A stretch of DNA of 43,210 nucleotides, from the NCBI GenBank assembly GCA_000690595.2, contig JHUT02000004.1, positions 205,379 to 248,588 on the forward strand, written 5' to 3'. Source of the DNA: Natrinema mahii (GTDB lineage: Archaea; Halobacteriota; Halobacteria; Halobacteriales; Natrialbaceae). Shown piece after piece: positions 15,674-24,200 of the stretch. The notes below the pieces were generated by a model. The model was not told where the DNA came from. It saw only the letters and a program-made list of their open reading frames with translations, and did no database searches. The translations under genes and the position numbers were made by a program. The first letter of the stretch is position 1. Every line of letters begins with the position of its first letter.

Positions 15674-16756
15674 TTACTGGCCGACGAACTCGCGGGCCCA
15701 GTCGTCGACCCAGCCGCCGAGGCTGCCCCGAAGCGCCTCGTAGTCGAACGCGACCGTTTCGGACGGCTCGTGGGCGTACTCGTCGAACGTCGAATCGAGG
15801 TCGACGTGAGCGTCCGCGACGGCCGGGAACTGGACGTTTCGCTGGGCGATCTCGGCCTGGGACTCACTCGAGAGGACGAAATCGAAGAAGTCGTAGGCGA
15901 CGTCGACGTCCGTCGCCCCCTCGAGGATCCCCATCCCTTCGGGGTTGGCGTAGCCCTGCCCGTTCGGGAACGCGACCTGATGGCGGCTCATCTCGTACCC
16001 GTACTCGTTTGCGTACACCTGATCGGTCGAGTAGGAGACGACCATCGCCCGCTCGCCCTCGATGTACGCGCCGCTGTAGGACTCCGTCCAGCCGTCGAGG
16101 ACCCGAACGCCGTTGTCCTCGAGATCGCCCCAGTAGTCGAGGTAGCTGTCCTCGCCGTAGGCGTCGATCGTCCACAGCAGGAACGCCCGTCCCGGATCCG
16201 AGTTCTGGGCGTTTTGAGCCAGCAACGCGTCCTCGTAGGCCGGCTCGGTCAGGTCCCCGAGCGTCTCGGGTTCGTCGACGAGCGTCTCGTCGTAGACGAG
16301 ACAGATGTAGCCCGTGTCGTAGGGCAGCACGCGACCGTGGGGGTCGCCCATCTCGAGTTCGTCGCGGATCCGATCGGCGTTGTCGAGCCGGTCGACTTCG
16401 AGTTCCTGCAGGAGTTCGCCGTCGCCGAGTTCGTCGTCGATCCGGACGAGGTCGTCGACGTTGACCCCGACGTAGGCGTCGGCGTCGATGTCCGCGTTCT
16501 CCCGCGCGCTCCGCACGTACTGTGTGAGTCCCTGGTCGGGAACCGTCCACTCGATTTCGGCGTCGTGTTCGGCCTCGAACGCCTCTTTGAGCCACGGCCC
16601 GGCCGAGTTCTCCGTGTTGACCATCGAATCGTACGTCGCGATCCGCAGCGTTCCGTCGTCGCCGTCGCCGTTCCCGCCGCCGTCGCGAGTCAGACAGCCG
16701 GCGACGCCAGCGACCGTCCCCGCACCGACCGTCCCGATGAACGTCCGTCGATCCAT
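15674..16756 (-). CDS. thiB: Thiamine ABC importer, Tat lipoprotein binding protein
   Basis: A 360-residue lipoprotein. The N-terminus MDRRTFIGTVGAGTVAGVAG ends at Cys 21, a twin-arginine signal with lipobox, so the protein is exported folded and anchored outside. The mature part follows E. coli ThiB: LRIATYDSMV at the start, PYDTGYICLVYDE, a segment on Gly-Trp (DGWTESYSGAYIEGE) and MVVSYSTDQ. It starts a three-gene operon from a CTTAAG box 25-30 bases upstream of the ATG. That spacing leaves no room for a TPP riboswitch, so control is more likely by a repressor; haloarchaea are known to use the protein ThiR for thiamine genes. Confidence 0.85.
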   Translation of the reverse strand: MDRRTFIGTVGAGTVAGVAGCLTRDGGGNGDGDDGTLRIATYDSMVNTENSAGPWLKEAFEAEHDAEIEWTVPDQGLTQYVRSARENADIDADAYVGVNVDDLVRIDDELGDGELLQELEVDRLDNADRIRDELEMGDPHGRVLPYDTGYICLVYDETLVDEPETLGDLTEPAYEDALLAQNAQNSDPGRAFLLWTIDAYGEDSYLDYWGDLEDNGVRVLDGWTESYSGAYIEGERAMVVSYSTDQVYANEYGYEMSRHQVAFPNGQGYANPEGMGILEGATDVDVAYDFFDFVLSSESQAEIAQRNVQFPAVADAHVDLDSTFDEYAHEPSETVAFDYEALRGSLGGWVDDWAREFVGQ

Positions 16757-16780
16757 TACTCGGTGGTTACACTCAGTGGT

Positions 16781-16786
16781 CTTAAG
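16781..16786 (-). promoter_or_regulatory. TATA-like box CTTAAG of the thiBPQ operon
   Basis: Minus-strand CTTAAG 25-30 bases before the thiB ATG. The mRNA probably starts at or next to the ATG, which excludes a leader riboswitch. Confidence 0.55.
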
Positions 16787-16826
16787 CGGCGTGATCGGCC
16801 GATCTGTCCCGTCAATCGGACAAAGA

Positions 16827-16832
16827 CTTTAC
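16827..16832 (+). promoter_or_regulatory. TATA-like box CTTTAC
   Basis: Plus-strand CTTTAC 23-28 bases before the GTG at 16855. It supports that GTG over one at 16840. Confidence 0.45.
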
Positions 16833-16854
16833 CGCTCGAGTGAGAGTCTCGGCT

Positions 16855-17967
16855 GTGACTGAGACCGCTCGCGAGGGAGATCGCTCGAGACGAACGCGCC
16901 GCTACGTCCTCGCAGGGGTCGTCGTCGCGCTCGGCGTCGTGACCGGCGGGATCCTGCTCGAGGTACTGGGAACGATCCTCTTCGCACTGACGGTCGCCTA
17001 CGTCCTCATGCCGGTCCAGGGGTGGCTCGTCAGGCGCGGGGTCTCGGAGTGGACGGCCGCGCTCGCGGCGACCGTGATCGGCTTCGTGAGCGCGACCGCC
17101 GTCTTCGCCCCGATTGCCGTGACGCTGTACTTTCGTATCGAGGGCGTCCTCGAGGCGGTCGAGGCCCTGCCGCGGGAGCTATCGATCACGGCCTTCGGAA
17201 CGACCCAGACGCTCGAGGCGGGGCAGGTCCAGTCGATGGCAGTCGACTCCCTGAGCGGCGTCGCGACCGACTTCGCGCTGTCTCTCCCGGTGCTGGCGAT
17301 CAAGTTCGCGCTGTTTCTCGTCCTCATCTTCGGCGTCCTGCTCAAAGGCGACGAGGCGGGCCGGGCCGCCGTCGCGCCGATCCCGCCCGACTACCGGGAC
17401 GTCGTCTACGCGCTCGCCACGCGGGCTCGAGAGACGCTGTACGCGATCTACGTTCTGCAGGTGGCGACCTCGCTCGCGACGTTCGCCGTCGCCTACCCGC
17501 TGTTCTGGGTGCTGGGATACGAGGGCGCGCTGACGCTCGCGATCGTCGCCGCCGTGTTGCAGTTCGTGCCGATCATCGGGCCGAGCATGCTGATCGCGCC
17601 GATCGCGATCTATCAGGCCGTCGCCGGCGACCTCGTCGCGGCGGCCCTGATCGGCGTCCTCGGCCTCGTCCTCGTCGGCTGGCTCCCCGACGTCGCCGTC
17701 CGGCCGCGGCTGGCGCGTCGCTCCGCCGGCCTCCCCGGCAGCCTCTACTTCGTCGGCTTCACCGGCGGGCTCTTTACCCTCGGCCCGATCGGCGTCGTCG
17801 TCGGCCCGCTGCTGGTCGCCGTCTTCGTCGAGGCCGTCGACCTGCTGGCCGACGAGGTCAACACCGACGCCACGTTCAGCGAGATCATCGAAGCCGACCT
17901 CGAGTCCGATTCCGAGGCCACCGAGACGACCTTCGAGGAGGCGAATCCGCGGACGGTTGACGATTGA
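16855..17967 (+). CDS. AI-2E family transporter (PerM-like)
   Basis: A 370-residue membrane protein of the AI-2E/UPF0118 family. The N-terminal double span (YVLAGVVVALGVVTGGILLE, then ILFALTVAYVLMPVQGWLVRRG), the extended loop of about 80 residues and the C-terminal spans with LQFVPIIGPSMLIAPIAIYQ and GLPGSLYFVGFTGGLFTLGPIGVVVGPL are typical. The tail is soluble and acidic. Despite the name, family members transport different substrates, including Na+ antiport; the substrate here is unknown. It is divergent from thiB across a 98-base gap that holds both promoters. Confidence 0.82.
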   Translation: MTETAREGDRSRRTRRYVLAGVVVALGVVTGGILLEVLGTILFALTVAYVLMPVQGWLVRRGVSEWTAALAATVIGFVSATAVFAPIAVTLYFRIEGVLEAVEALPRELSITAFGTTQTLEAGQVQSMAVDSLSGVATDFALSLPVLAIKFALFLVLIFGVLLKGDEAGRAAVAPIPPDYRDVVYALATRARETLYAIYVLQVATSLATFAVAYPLFWVLGYEGALTLAIVAAVLQFVPIIGPSMLIAPIAIYQAVAGDLVAAALIGVLGLVLVGWLPDVAVRPRLARRSAGLPGSLYFVGFTGGLFTLGPIGVVVGPLLVAVFVEAVDLLADEVNTDATFSEIIEADLESDSEATETTFEEANPRTVDD

Positions 17968-18020
17968 GGACGGCTCGTCGCTGCCGCTGCTGGTCGCGGT
18001 CGGCCCGGAGCGAACGACAC

Positions 18021-18026
18021 GTTAAT
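18021..18026 (+). promoter_or_regulatory. TATA-like box GTTAAT
   Basis: Lies 26-31 bases before the ATG at 18052, consistent with a leaderless mRNA for the small membrane protein. Confidence 0.4.
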
Positions 18027-18051
18027 CGGGTTGGAAAACAAACATGTCCGC

Positions 18052-18264
18052 ATGAACCGCCAGCCCTCGCTTCCCGTCGCCCTCCTTGTCGTGGGGACCG
18101 CGACCGCCTGTGCGCTCGTCATCGCGTCCGGCTTCCTCGATCCCGAGTGGATGCTCGAGACGCTCGGGCTCGAGCTGTATCTCGGTGCGATCGTCGGGAT
18201 GCTGGGCTGTGGCGTCCTCTCGTTCTGGTTCGATCTCGCCGGACCCATTCGCCGAGCGCTGTAA
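18052..18264 (+). CDS. 70-residue two-span membrane protein
   Basis: A short hydrophobic protein with two predicted spans (SLPVALLVVGTATACALVIA and LYLGAIVGMLGCGVLSFWF) joined by an acidic turn. The positively charged N-terminus (MNRQ) and C-terminus (RRAL) suggest both ends are cytoplasmic. No known family is recognised. The ATG at 18052 fits a GTTAAT box; a TTG further left (18031) is rejected. It lies between the AI-2E transporter and a DUF5518 protein, on the same strand but with its own promoter. Confidence 0.6.
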   Translation: MNRQPSLPVALLVVGTATACALVIASGFLDPEWMLETLGLELYLGAIVGMLGCGVLSFWFDLAGPIRRAL

Positions 18265-18329
18265 CGCTGCCTTCGGTTCCCCGCTAATCGATATCGTCAC
18301 CGTGCCGATCGCCGTCTGTCTCCCCACAA

Positions 18330-18337
18330 TTTTTAGG
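18330..18337 (+). promoter_or_regulatory. TATA-like box TTTTTAGG
   Basis: Lies 21-28 bases before the ATG at 18358. The same TTTTTAGG box occurs before the gene at 25721. Confidence 0.5.
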
Positions 18338-18357
18338 CTCCCCGTCATCCGTTCGGT

Positions 18358-18900
18358 ATGGTCACCACTCGGACGCTTCTCAACGCCGTCATCGGTGCCG
18401 TCGTCGGTGTCGTCCTCTCGTTCATCCCGTTCTCGACCGTCCTCGGCGGCCTCGTCGCCGGCTTCCTCGAGGGACCGGACGGCCGTCAGGGAGCGATCGT
18501 CGGCGCGTTGGCCGGCGCGATCGCGTTTCTCCCGATTGCGGGGATGGGACTGCTCCTGTTCGGACTCCTCGGGATCGGCCTCGCCGGCGGAGTTCCCGTC
18601 GAGGGGTTTGCGGTGGTCTCGGTCGTGATCGTCGTCGCCGGGTTCTTCGCGCTCGCCTACACGGTCGGGCCGTCCCTGCTCGGCGGCTATCTCGGGGCGT
18701 ACCTCGCCCGCGAGTATCCCGACCAACACCACCGGACGCGGGCCACCATCGGCTACGAAACGGAGTCGGGTGGGGCTCCCCCCACCGAGGGCGCGCCGAC
18801 GCGGGACCGCGAGTACGACCGCGACTCGAGCGAGTTCGGTGTCGATCGAACCGCGGGCGAACGTGACGCCGACCGCGAGCGGGATCGCGATCGGTTCTGA
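18358..18900 (+). CDS. DUF5518 family membrane protein
   Basis: A 180-residue protein: four to five glycine-rich spans in the first 115 residues (for example NAVIGAVVGVVLSFIPFS, FLEGPDGRQGAIVGALAGAI) and then a charged tail of about 60 residues rich in Arg, Asp and Glu. The FxxGxxxGxxxGAxxGAxxG style matches the DUF5518 family, which is common in haloarchaea and has no assigned role. It converges with the ABC permease gene, whose stop follows one base later on the other strand. Confidence 0.75.
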   Translation: MVTTRTLLNAVIGAVVGVVLSFIPFSTVLGGLVAGFLEGPDGRQGAIVGALAGAIAFLPIAGMGLLLFGLLGIGLAGGVPVEGFAVVSVVIVVAGFFALAYTVGPSLLGGYLGAYLAREYPDQHHRTRATIGYETESGGAPPTEGAPTRDREYDRDSSEFGVDRTAGERDADRERDRDRF

Positions 18901-20193
18901 TCACTCGTAGCGCAGCGCGTCGATCGGGTCCGTCCGCGCGGCCCGCCACGCGGGGTACAGTCCCGCGAGGACCCCGACGAGTATCCCCACGACGACCGCG
19001 AGCGCGACGTATTCGAGGGGGTAGACGAGCGGCAGATCGACGTATTCGGCCCCGACGTAACCGCCGACCAGTCCGAGGGCGGTCCCCAGGATCGCGCCGA
19101 TCACGCCGAGGATCACCGCTTCGGTCAGGAACAGGCCGAGGACGTCGCGGTTCTGTGCGCCGACGGCTTTCATGATGCCGATCTCGCGGGTTCGCTCGGT
19201 GACGCTGACCAGCATGATGTTGGCGATGCCGATCGAGCCGACCAGCAGGGAGATGGCCGCGATGCCGACGATGAAGTTCCGCAGCAGGTCGAGTACGTCC
19301 TGGAGCTGCTGGAGCAGCTCCGTACTCGTCTGGAACCTGACCGCGAGGTCGTCGCCGAGGAACTCGCTGGCGTCGGACTGATCGCTCTCGAGGTAGTCGG
19401 TCGCGCTCTCGCGGGCGGCGTCGATGTCGGCCGCGTCGTCGGAGGGGGCTTCGACGATGATCGCGAGGAAGCGGGCCTCGCCGCTCTCGCCGGCGCTTTC
19501 GTTGTCGCCGCCGTCGTCACCGCCGCCGGTCCCCAGCCCCGAGGCCTGCTCCGTGTAGTAGGGGTCGGTCGGGACGTACACCCGCGGCGAGGACTCGAAG
19601 CCCTCGAAGGGACTCTGGCCCTCGCTGGTGTCGGTGATCCCGACGACCTCGACGGTCCGTCGCTCGCCGCCGAGGATCGTCACGGTCAGTTCGTCGCCGA
19701 CGGTGACGTTCTCCTCGAACTGGTTGGCCGCCGCCGGGTTGAGGACCGCCTCGGATTCGCCCTGCCGGAACTGGCGACCCTCGGCCAACCGCTCCTCGCG
19801 GATGTACGACGGCCCCGAGGCGATCAGTCCGTTCCCCTGCGCGACCGTCTCCTCACCGTTCGAGATCGCTTGCGTCTGGATCGTCGCGTAGCCGTAGGCC
19901 GCCTCGACCGCCTCTAGGTCCTCGACCGCCTCGAGGTCGTCGCCCGTAAACACCGGCTGGGCACCCGCGAGCGGCCCGCCCTCGGTGTCGGGCTCGGCCG
20001 CCCAGCCGTAGACGTTGCGCTGATCGTCGGGGCTGATATCGCCGATGATGCCGGCCTGGAGGCTCGCACCCAGCGTGACGAAGGCGATCACCGCCGCGAT
20101 CCCGATCACGATCCCTAGCGTCGTCAGCGCCGACCGGAGCTTGTGGCCCCGGATCGACCGCCACGCCAGCCGCAGGCTCTCGAGCGGGTTCAC
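18901..20193 (-). CDS. MacB/FtsX-type ABC transporter permease
   Basis: A 430-residue permease. One N-terminal span (SALTTLGIVIGIAAVIAFVTLG) precedes a large extracytoplasmic MacB_PCD-like domain of about 250 residues that includes a Gly/Asp/Ser-rich insert, then three C-terminal FtsX spans with the sequence VGSIGIANIMLVSVTERTREIGIMKAVGA. It ends in YPAWRAARTDPIDALRYE, the usual family end. It overlaps the ATPase gene by four bases, so the two form one complex. Such MacAB/LolCDE-like systems move lipoproteins, peptides or drugs; no membrane fusion protein is adjacent, so the substrate is open. Confidence 0.88.
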   Translation of the reverse strand: MNPLESLRLAWRSIRGHKLRSALTTLGIVIGIAAVIAFVTLGASLQAGIIGDISPDDQRNVYGWAAEPDTEGGPLAGAQPVFTGDDLEAVEDLEAVEAAYGYATIQTQAISNGEETVAQGNGLIASGPSYIREERLAEGRQFRQGESEAVLNPAAANQFEENVTVGDELTVTILGGERRTVEVVGITDTSEGQSPFEGFESSPRVYVPTDPYYTEQASGLGTGGGDDGGDNESAGESGEARFLAIIVEAPSDDAADIDAARESATDYLESDQSDASEFLGDDLAVRFQTSTELLQQLQDVLDLLRNFIVGIAAISLLVGSIGIANIMLVSVTERTREIGIMKAVGAQNRDVLGLFLTEAVILGVIGAILGTALGLVGGYVGAEYVDLPLVYPLEYVALAVVVGILVGVLAGLYPAWRAARTDPIDALRYE

Positions 20194-20945
20194 TCGGAAT
20201 CACCTTCCGACCGGCCCGACGACCCCGTTCGCGAGGCCGGTTCCGCCGCCCCGCCGTCGAGTTCCTCGATCCGTTCGATCCGCCCGTCGAGCAGGTGGAC
20301 GATTCGGTCGGCCCGCTCGGCGACGTGCCGTTCGTGGGTGACGACGATCATCGTCGTCCCTGCGTCGTGGAACTCGTCGAAGAGGTCCAGGATCTCCGCC
20401 TCGGTGTCGGTATCGAGGTTGCCGGACGGCTCGTCGGCCAGCACGATCGCCGGATCGTTGACCAACGCCCGGGCCAGCGCGACCCGCTGGCGTTGTCCGC
20501 CCGACAGCTCGTTGGGCAGGTGATCCCCGCGGTCGGCGAGCCCGACCCGCTCGAGCAGGTCACGCGCTCGCTCGCGCCGTTCCGTCCGGCCGATCCCCTG
20601 AAACAGCTGCGGGAGGGCGACGTTCTCGACGGCGTTGAGTCGCGGCATGAGGTTGAACGTCTGGAAGACGAACCCGACCTCGGTGCCCCGGAGGCGGGTC
20701 CGCTCGCGGTCGTCGAGCGCGTCGACGGCCCGCCCGCCGACGACGACCTCGCCCTCGGTCGGGGTGTCCAGACAGCCGACGAGGTTCATCAGCGTCGACT
20801 TGCCCGAGCCGCTGGGGCCCATGATCGCCGTATACGATCCCTGCGGTACCTCGAGCGAGACGCCGTCTAACGCGTGAACGGGCTCGCCGATCCGGTAGGT
20901 CTTGCGGACGTCCGAGAGGGAGACGGCCGTCTCCGCCGTTGCCAT
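20190..20945 (-). CDS. MacB/LolD-type ABC transporter ATPase
   Basis: A 251-residue ATPase. Walker A GPSGSGKST, signature LSGGQRQRVALARAL, Walker B IVLADEPSGNLD and H-loop MIVVTHERHVAE are complete. The DEPSGNLD and TGSGKST-like pattern and the short length are those of LolD/MacB ATPases. It is the first gene of the pair, with a T-rich minus-strand segment (20970s) 25 bases upstream that could be the TATA region. The C-terminal 30 residues are a low-complexity tail. Confidence 0.88.
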   Translation of the reverse strand: MATAETAVSLSDVRKTYRIGEPVHALDGVSLEVPQGSYTAIMGPSGSGKSTLMNLVGCLDTPTEGEVVVGGRAVDALDDRERTRLRGTEVGFVFQTFNLMPRLNAVENVALPQLFQGIGRTERRERARDLLERVGLADRGDHLPNELSGGQRQRVALARALVNDPAIVLADEPSGNLDTDTEAEILDLFDEFHDAGTTMIVVTHERHVAERADRIVHLLDGRIERIEELDGGAAEPASRTGSSGRSEGDSE

Positions 20946-21054
20946 GAGCGTTGATCGACGGACGGCTCAAAAAAAGTTCGGCGTAACGATGTGTCCGCGA
21001 CGGCGGCCGACCGCGCGGACGTCGGGTCTCGGAGTCGGCGACGATCCGGTGGCG

Positions 21055-21369
21055 CTACCACTCGCCGCTCGTCGCCTCGCCGCCCATCGGCTCCGTCGCC
21101 GTCTCGTCGCCTCGGAGGAGAACGTACGCGATGACGGCGAGGATACCGATCGGGAAGACGAAGAACAGCAACGCGCCGACGCCGACGGCCCACGCGAGTT
21201 CGTTGTTCTCGCGTTTCGAGGCGTCTTTGTACACCCAGTAGGCGACGCCGACCGTGATCGCGACGGCGATGACGAAGCCGATCACCATCGCGGCGAGCAT
21301 CGTCGTCGAGTCGACGGGGAGCTCTTCACCGCCGGACTGGAGCGGGAAGAGGGCGAGTTGCAACATCAT
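21055..21369 (-). CDS. Small two-span membrane protein
   Basis: A 104-residue protein with an N-terminal segment and two clear spans (TTMLAAMVIGFVIAVAITVG and AWAVGVGALLFFVFPIGILA) separated by YKDASKRENNELAW. No family is assigned with confidence. Start: ATG 21369 gives a good coding profile. An AT-rich TATA-like box at 21513-21522 is 27-36 bases before an in-frame ATG at 21486, so either a 39-residue N-terminal extension or a leader of about 115 bases is possible. The extension has AT-containing third positions and looks less like coding sequence. Confidence 0.6.
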   Translation of the reverse strand: MMLQLALFPLQSGGEELPVDSTTMLAAMVIGFVIAVAITVGVAYWVYKDASKRENNELAWAVGVGALLFFVFPIGILAVIAYVLLRGDETATEPMGGEATSGEW

Positions 21370-21570
21370 ATCACCCGGCTCGAGCGGTGGGTCGATCGTC
21401 GGGCGGAACCACGCTGCCGATCGGAACCGGAGCGACCGGTGGGATGGAGGGTAGTTTCGAGCATGCAAGTGGTCCTGTACCGACATGTAACATAGCTCTT
21501 CCGCTCTAGTTTCGATATTGATAACTCGCCCTCCCCGTCGTGTCGACGGTGGGTCCGGCGGCAAAGAAAG

Positions 21571-21576
21571 TTATTT
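21571..21576 (+). promoter_or_regulatory. TATA-like box TTATTT
   Basis: Lies 30-35 bases before the GTG at 21606 of the ABC-2 ATPase gene, supporting a leaderless GTG start. Confidence 0.45.
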
Positions 21577-21605
21577 GCCACCCGAAAAAATAGTATCATT
21601 GAACA

Positions 21606-22547
21606 GTGTCCGCCATCGATATTTCCGACGTGACGAAACGGTACGGCACCGAGACGGCGCTCGACGGGCTCTCGCTGACCGTCGAGCGCGGCGAGATATA
21701 CGGCTTTCTCGGCCCCAACGGGGCCGGCAAGTCGACGACGATCAACCTCCTGCTGGATTTCATTCGGCCGACCGCCGGCGAGGTTCGGGTGTTCGACCTC
21801 GACGCGCAGGCCAACGCCCTCGAGATCCGCCAACGGACCGGCATCCTCCCCGAGGGTGTCGAACTCTACGAGCGCCTGACCGGCCGCCAGCACGTCGAGT
21901 TCGCGATCGAGTCGAAGGGGGCCGACGACGACCCCGACGAACTCATCGAGCGGGTCGGCCTCTCGCCCGACGCGGCCGCGAAGAAGGCCGGCGGCTACTC
22001 GAAGGGGATGGCCCAGCGGCTCACATTCGCGACGGCGCTGGTCGGCGAGCCGGATCTCCTGATCTTAGACGAGCCCTCCACCGGCCTCGACCCCAACGGG
22101 GCCCGCCGGATGCGTGAGATCATCCGCGAGGAGCGCGACCGCGGCGCGACCGTCTTCTTCTCGAGTCACGTCCTCGGACAGGTCGAGGCGGTCTGTGACC
22201 GGGTCGGCATCCTCCGGGACGGCGAGTTGATCGCCGAGGACACCGTCGAGGGGCTGCGCGACTCGATGCCCGACCAGACCCGGCTCCGCGTGACCCTCGA
22301 TCGGATCCCCGACGACTCCGACGCCGCCCTCGCGGCGGTCGAGGCGATCGACGGCGTCTCCTCGGTGACCCCGGAGGGACGGACCCTCGTCGTCGCCTGC
22401 GAGGACCGCGCCAAGACCGAGGTCCTCCACGTCGTCGAGGAGTACGGCGTCACTGTCGAGGACTTCGAGACCGACGAATCCTCGCTCGAGGACCTGTTCG
22501 TCGCCTACACCGCGGGCGCCGACGGCGGCCGGGAGGTGGTTCGATGA
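21606..22547 (+). CDS. ABC-2 type transporter ATPase
   Basis: A 313-residue ATPase of the ABC-2/NosF/CcmA kind. Walker A GPNGAGKST, signature GYSKGMAQRLTFA (a divergent SKGMxQR form typical of this group), Walker B LLILDEPSTGLDPNG, H-loop FFSSHVLGQVEAV. A C-terminal domain of about 90 residues follows. The start is a GTG at 21606, 30-35 bases after a TTATTT box. Its stop overlaps the permease ATG by four bases. The substrate is unknown; the pair also resembles the NosFY part of copper/nitrous oxide reductase systems, but no nos genes are nearby. Confidence 0.87.
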   Translation: MSAIDISDVTKRYGTETALDGLSLTVERGEIYGFLGPNGAGKSTTINLLLDFIRPTAGEVRVFDLDAQANALEIRQRTGILPEGVELYERLTGRQHVEFAIESKGADDDPDELIERVGLSPDAAAKKAGGYSKGMAQRLTFATALVGEPDLLILDEPSTGLDPNGARRMREIIREERDRGATVFFSSHVLGQVEAVCDRVGILRDGELIAEDTVEGLRDSMPDQTRLRVTLDRIPDDSDAALAAVEAIDGVSSVTPEGRTLVVACEDRAKTEVLHVVEEYGVTVEDFETDESSLEDLFVAYTAGADGGREVVR

Positions 22548-23398
22548 GTACGATCGCCGTCGCGAAGAAGGACTTCCGGGACGCGGTCCGGTCGCGGCTG
22601 CTGATCGGCCTGACCGCCCTCTTTGCCCTCTTTACGGTCGGCGGCGCCGCCCTGGCCTCGTGGGCCTCGGAGCTGTTTTCCGAGGGCGGCGGGGACTCGA
22701 CGGTCGGGCTGATCCTCGCGTTGCAGACGCCGGCGGGCTTTCTGGTCCCCGTGATCGCGTTGATCGTCGGTTACGGCGCGATCGCGGGCGAACGCGAAAG
22801 CGGGAGCCTGAAGTTCCTGCTCGGGCTGCCCCACCGCCGTCGGGACGTCGTCCTCGGGAAGGTACTGGGCCGAACGGGCGTCGTCGCGGTGTCGATCCTG
22901 ATCGGCTTCGCCGTCGGTCTGGTCGGGCTCGTTGCCTTTGTCGGCGAGGTCTCGCCCGTCGACTACCTCGCCTTCACGCTGGTGACCGTCGGCTTCGGGT
23001 TCGTCTACGTCTGTCTCGGCGTCGGCATCTCCGCGATGACCCGGTCGACGACCAAGGCGGCCGTCGGCGCGATCGGGCTGGTCGTCCTGTTCTGGTTCCT
23101 CTGGGGAACGATCACACAGGGCCTGCTCTACGCCCTCGAGGGCGAGTTCCTTCCCGAGACGTTCCCCGGTTGGTACCTCGCGCTCAACGCCATCCCGCCG
23201 GACGCCGCCTACGGCTCCGCGATCGGTGCCGTCCTCGGCGAGTCCGGGTTCACCACGGCCGGCTCCCTCGAGTCACAGGGGCTGGTCGAGAGCGTGCCGC
23301 TGGTGGCCGAGCCGTGGTTCGGCTTCGTCATCCTCGCCGTCTGGGCACTCCTGCCGCTGGCACTGGGACTCTGGCGATTCGAGCGGGCCGATCTCTGA
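22544..23398 (+). CDS. ABC-2 type transporter permease
   Basis: A 284-residue protein with about six spans. The N-terminus IAVAKKDFRDAVRSRLL is the usual cytoplasmic start of ABC-2 and NosY permeases, and the loop GERESGSLKFLLGLPHRRRDVVLGK is the family coupling segment. The extracytoplasmic loop before the last span is long. It is coupled to the ATPase gene by a four-base ATGA overlap. Function: transport of an unknown substrate with that ATPase. Confidence 0.85.
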   Translation: MSTIAVAKKDFRDAVRSRLLIGLTALFALFTVGGAALASWASELFSEGGGDSTVGLILALQTPAGFLVPVIALIVGYGAIAGERESGSLKFLLGLPHRRRDVVLGKVLGRTGVVAVSILIGFAVGLVGLVAFVGEVSPVDYLAFTLVTVGFGFVYVCLGVGISAMTRSTTKAAVGAIGLVVLFWFLWGTITQGLLYALEGEFLPETFPGWYLALNAIPPDAAYGSAIGAVLGESGFTTAGSLESQGLVESVPLVAEPWFGFVILAVWALLPLALGLWRFERADL

Positions 23399-23451
23399 AC
23401 GGCCGCCTCCGAATTACAACGTTTTTCCCCTCGCCGCTCGCGTGAGGAGGT

Positions 23452-24159
23452 ATGAAGACGGCAGGTGGCTCCGACGCAGCGAAGCGACGGGCCGGCGAAC
23501 GCGCGGCCGAGGATGTCGCGGACGGGTTCGTCGTCGGCCTCGGCACCGGCTCGACGACCGCCCACGCGATCCGCGCGCTCGGCCGGGCCGTCGACGACGG
23601 CCTCGAGATCCGGGGAATCCCGACCTCCTTCCAGTCCCGCCAGTTGGCCCTCGAGGTCGGCATCGAACTCACGGACCTCGACGCGGTCGACGGTCTCGAC
23701 CTGGCGATCGACGGGGCGGATCGGGTCGTCGACGATCCGGACGCGGCCGCCCACGGCGCGTTGATCAAGGGCGGCGGCGCGGCACACGCACGCGAGAAAC
23801 TCGTGGACGCGGCGGCCGATCGGTTCGTCGTCGTCGCCGACCCCTCGAAGCTGACCGCCCGCCTCGAGCGGTCGGTGCCGGTCGCTGTCCTCCCGGACGC
23901 CCACACCGTCGTCGCGGACCGGATCCGGGAGCTGGGCGGCGAGCCGACGCTGCGAGACGCCGGCGGGAAGGACGGGCCGGTCGTGACCGACAACGGCAAT
24001 CTGGTCCTCGACTGCGCGTTCGGGTCGATCGACGATCCCGACGAACTGGCGACGCGACTCTCGGAACTCCCGGGCGTCGTCGAACACGGACTGTTCGTCG
24101 GCATGGCCGACGCGACCTACGTCGGCACCGACGACGGCGTCACGGTTTGCCGGTACTGA
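23452..24159 (+). CDS. rpiA: Ribose-5-phosphate isomerase A
   Basis: A 235-residue enzyme that interconverts ribose 5-phosphate and ribulose 5-phosphate in nucleotide-sugar supply. Family motifs are GTGSTT (31-36), DGAD (87-90) and KGGGAAHAREK (106-116) with the catalytic Glu 115. The length is normal. The GAGGAGGT directly before the ATG has no spacer and cannot work as a ribosome binding site. A GTTTTTC stretch 22-30 bases upstream is the likely TATA region for a leaderless mRNA. Confidence 0.93.
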   Translation: MKTAGGSDAAKRRAGERAAEDVADGFVVGLGTGSTTAHAIRALGRAVDDGLEIRGIPTSFQSRQLALEVGIELTDLDAVDGLDLAIDGADRVVDDPDAAAHGALIKGGGAAHAREKLVDAAADRFVVVADPSKLTARLERSVPVAVLPDAHTVVADRIRELGGEPTLRDAGGKDGPVVTDNGNLVLDCAFGSIDDPDELATRLSELPGVVEHGLFVGMADATYVGTDDGVTVCRY

Positions 24160-24200
24160 GTGCGGTTTCGGGCCGGAACCCGACCCGATCGGTCGCGCCC

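Noticed and set aside
16757..16854. TPP riboswitch before thiB
   Set aside because: The promoter is too close to the ATG and no THI-box sequence is present.
18044..18055. Three-codon upstream frame overlapping the ATG at 18052
   Set aside because: Its ATG lies at or before the expected mRNA start, so it is probably not in the transcript.
21535..21549. CCGTCG/CGACGG hairpin upstream of the ABC-2 operon
   Set aside because: Short GC palindromes of this kind are expected by chance in this DNA, and its position relative to the promoter is not special.
23445..23450. GGAGGT as ribosome binding site of rpiA
   Set aside because: It touches the ATG with no spacer, so it cannot pair with 16S rRNA while the start is in the P site; leaderless initiation is likelier.
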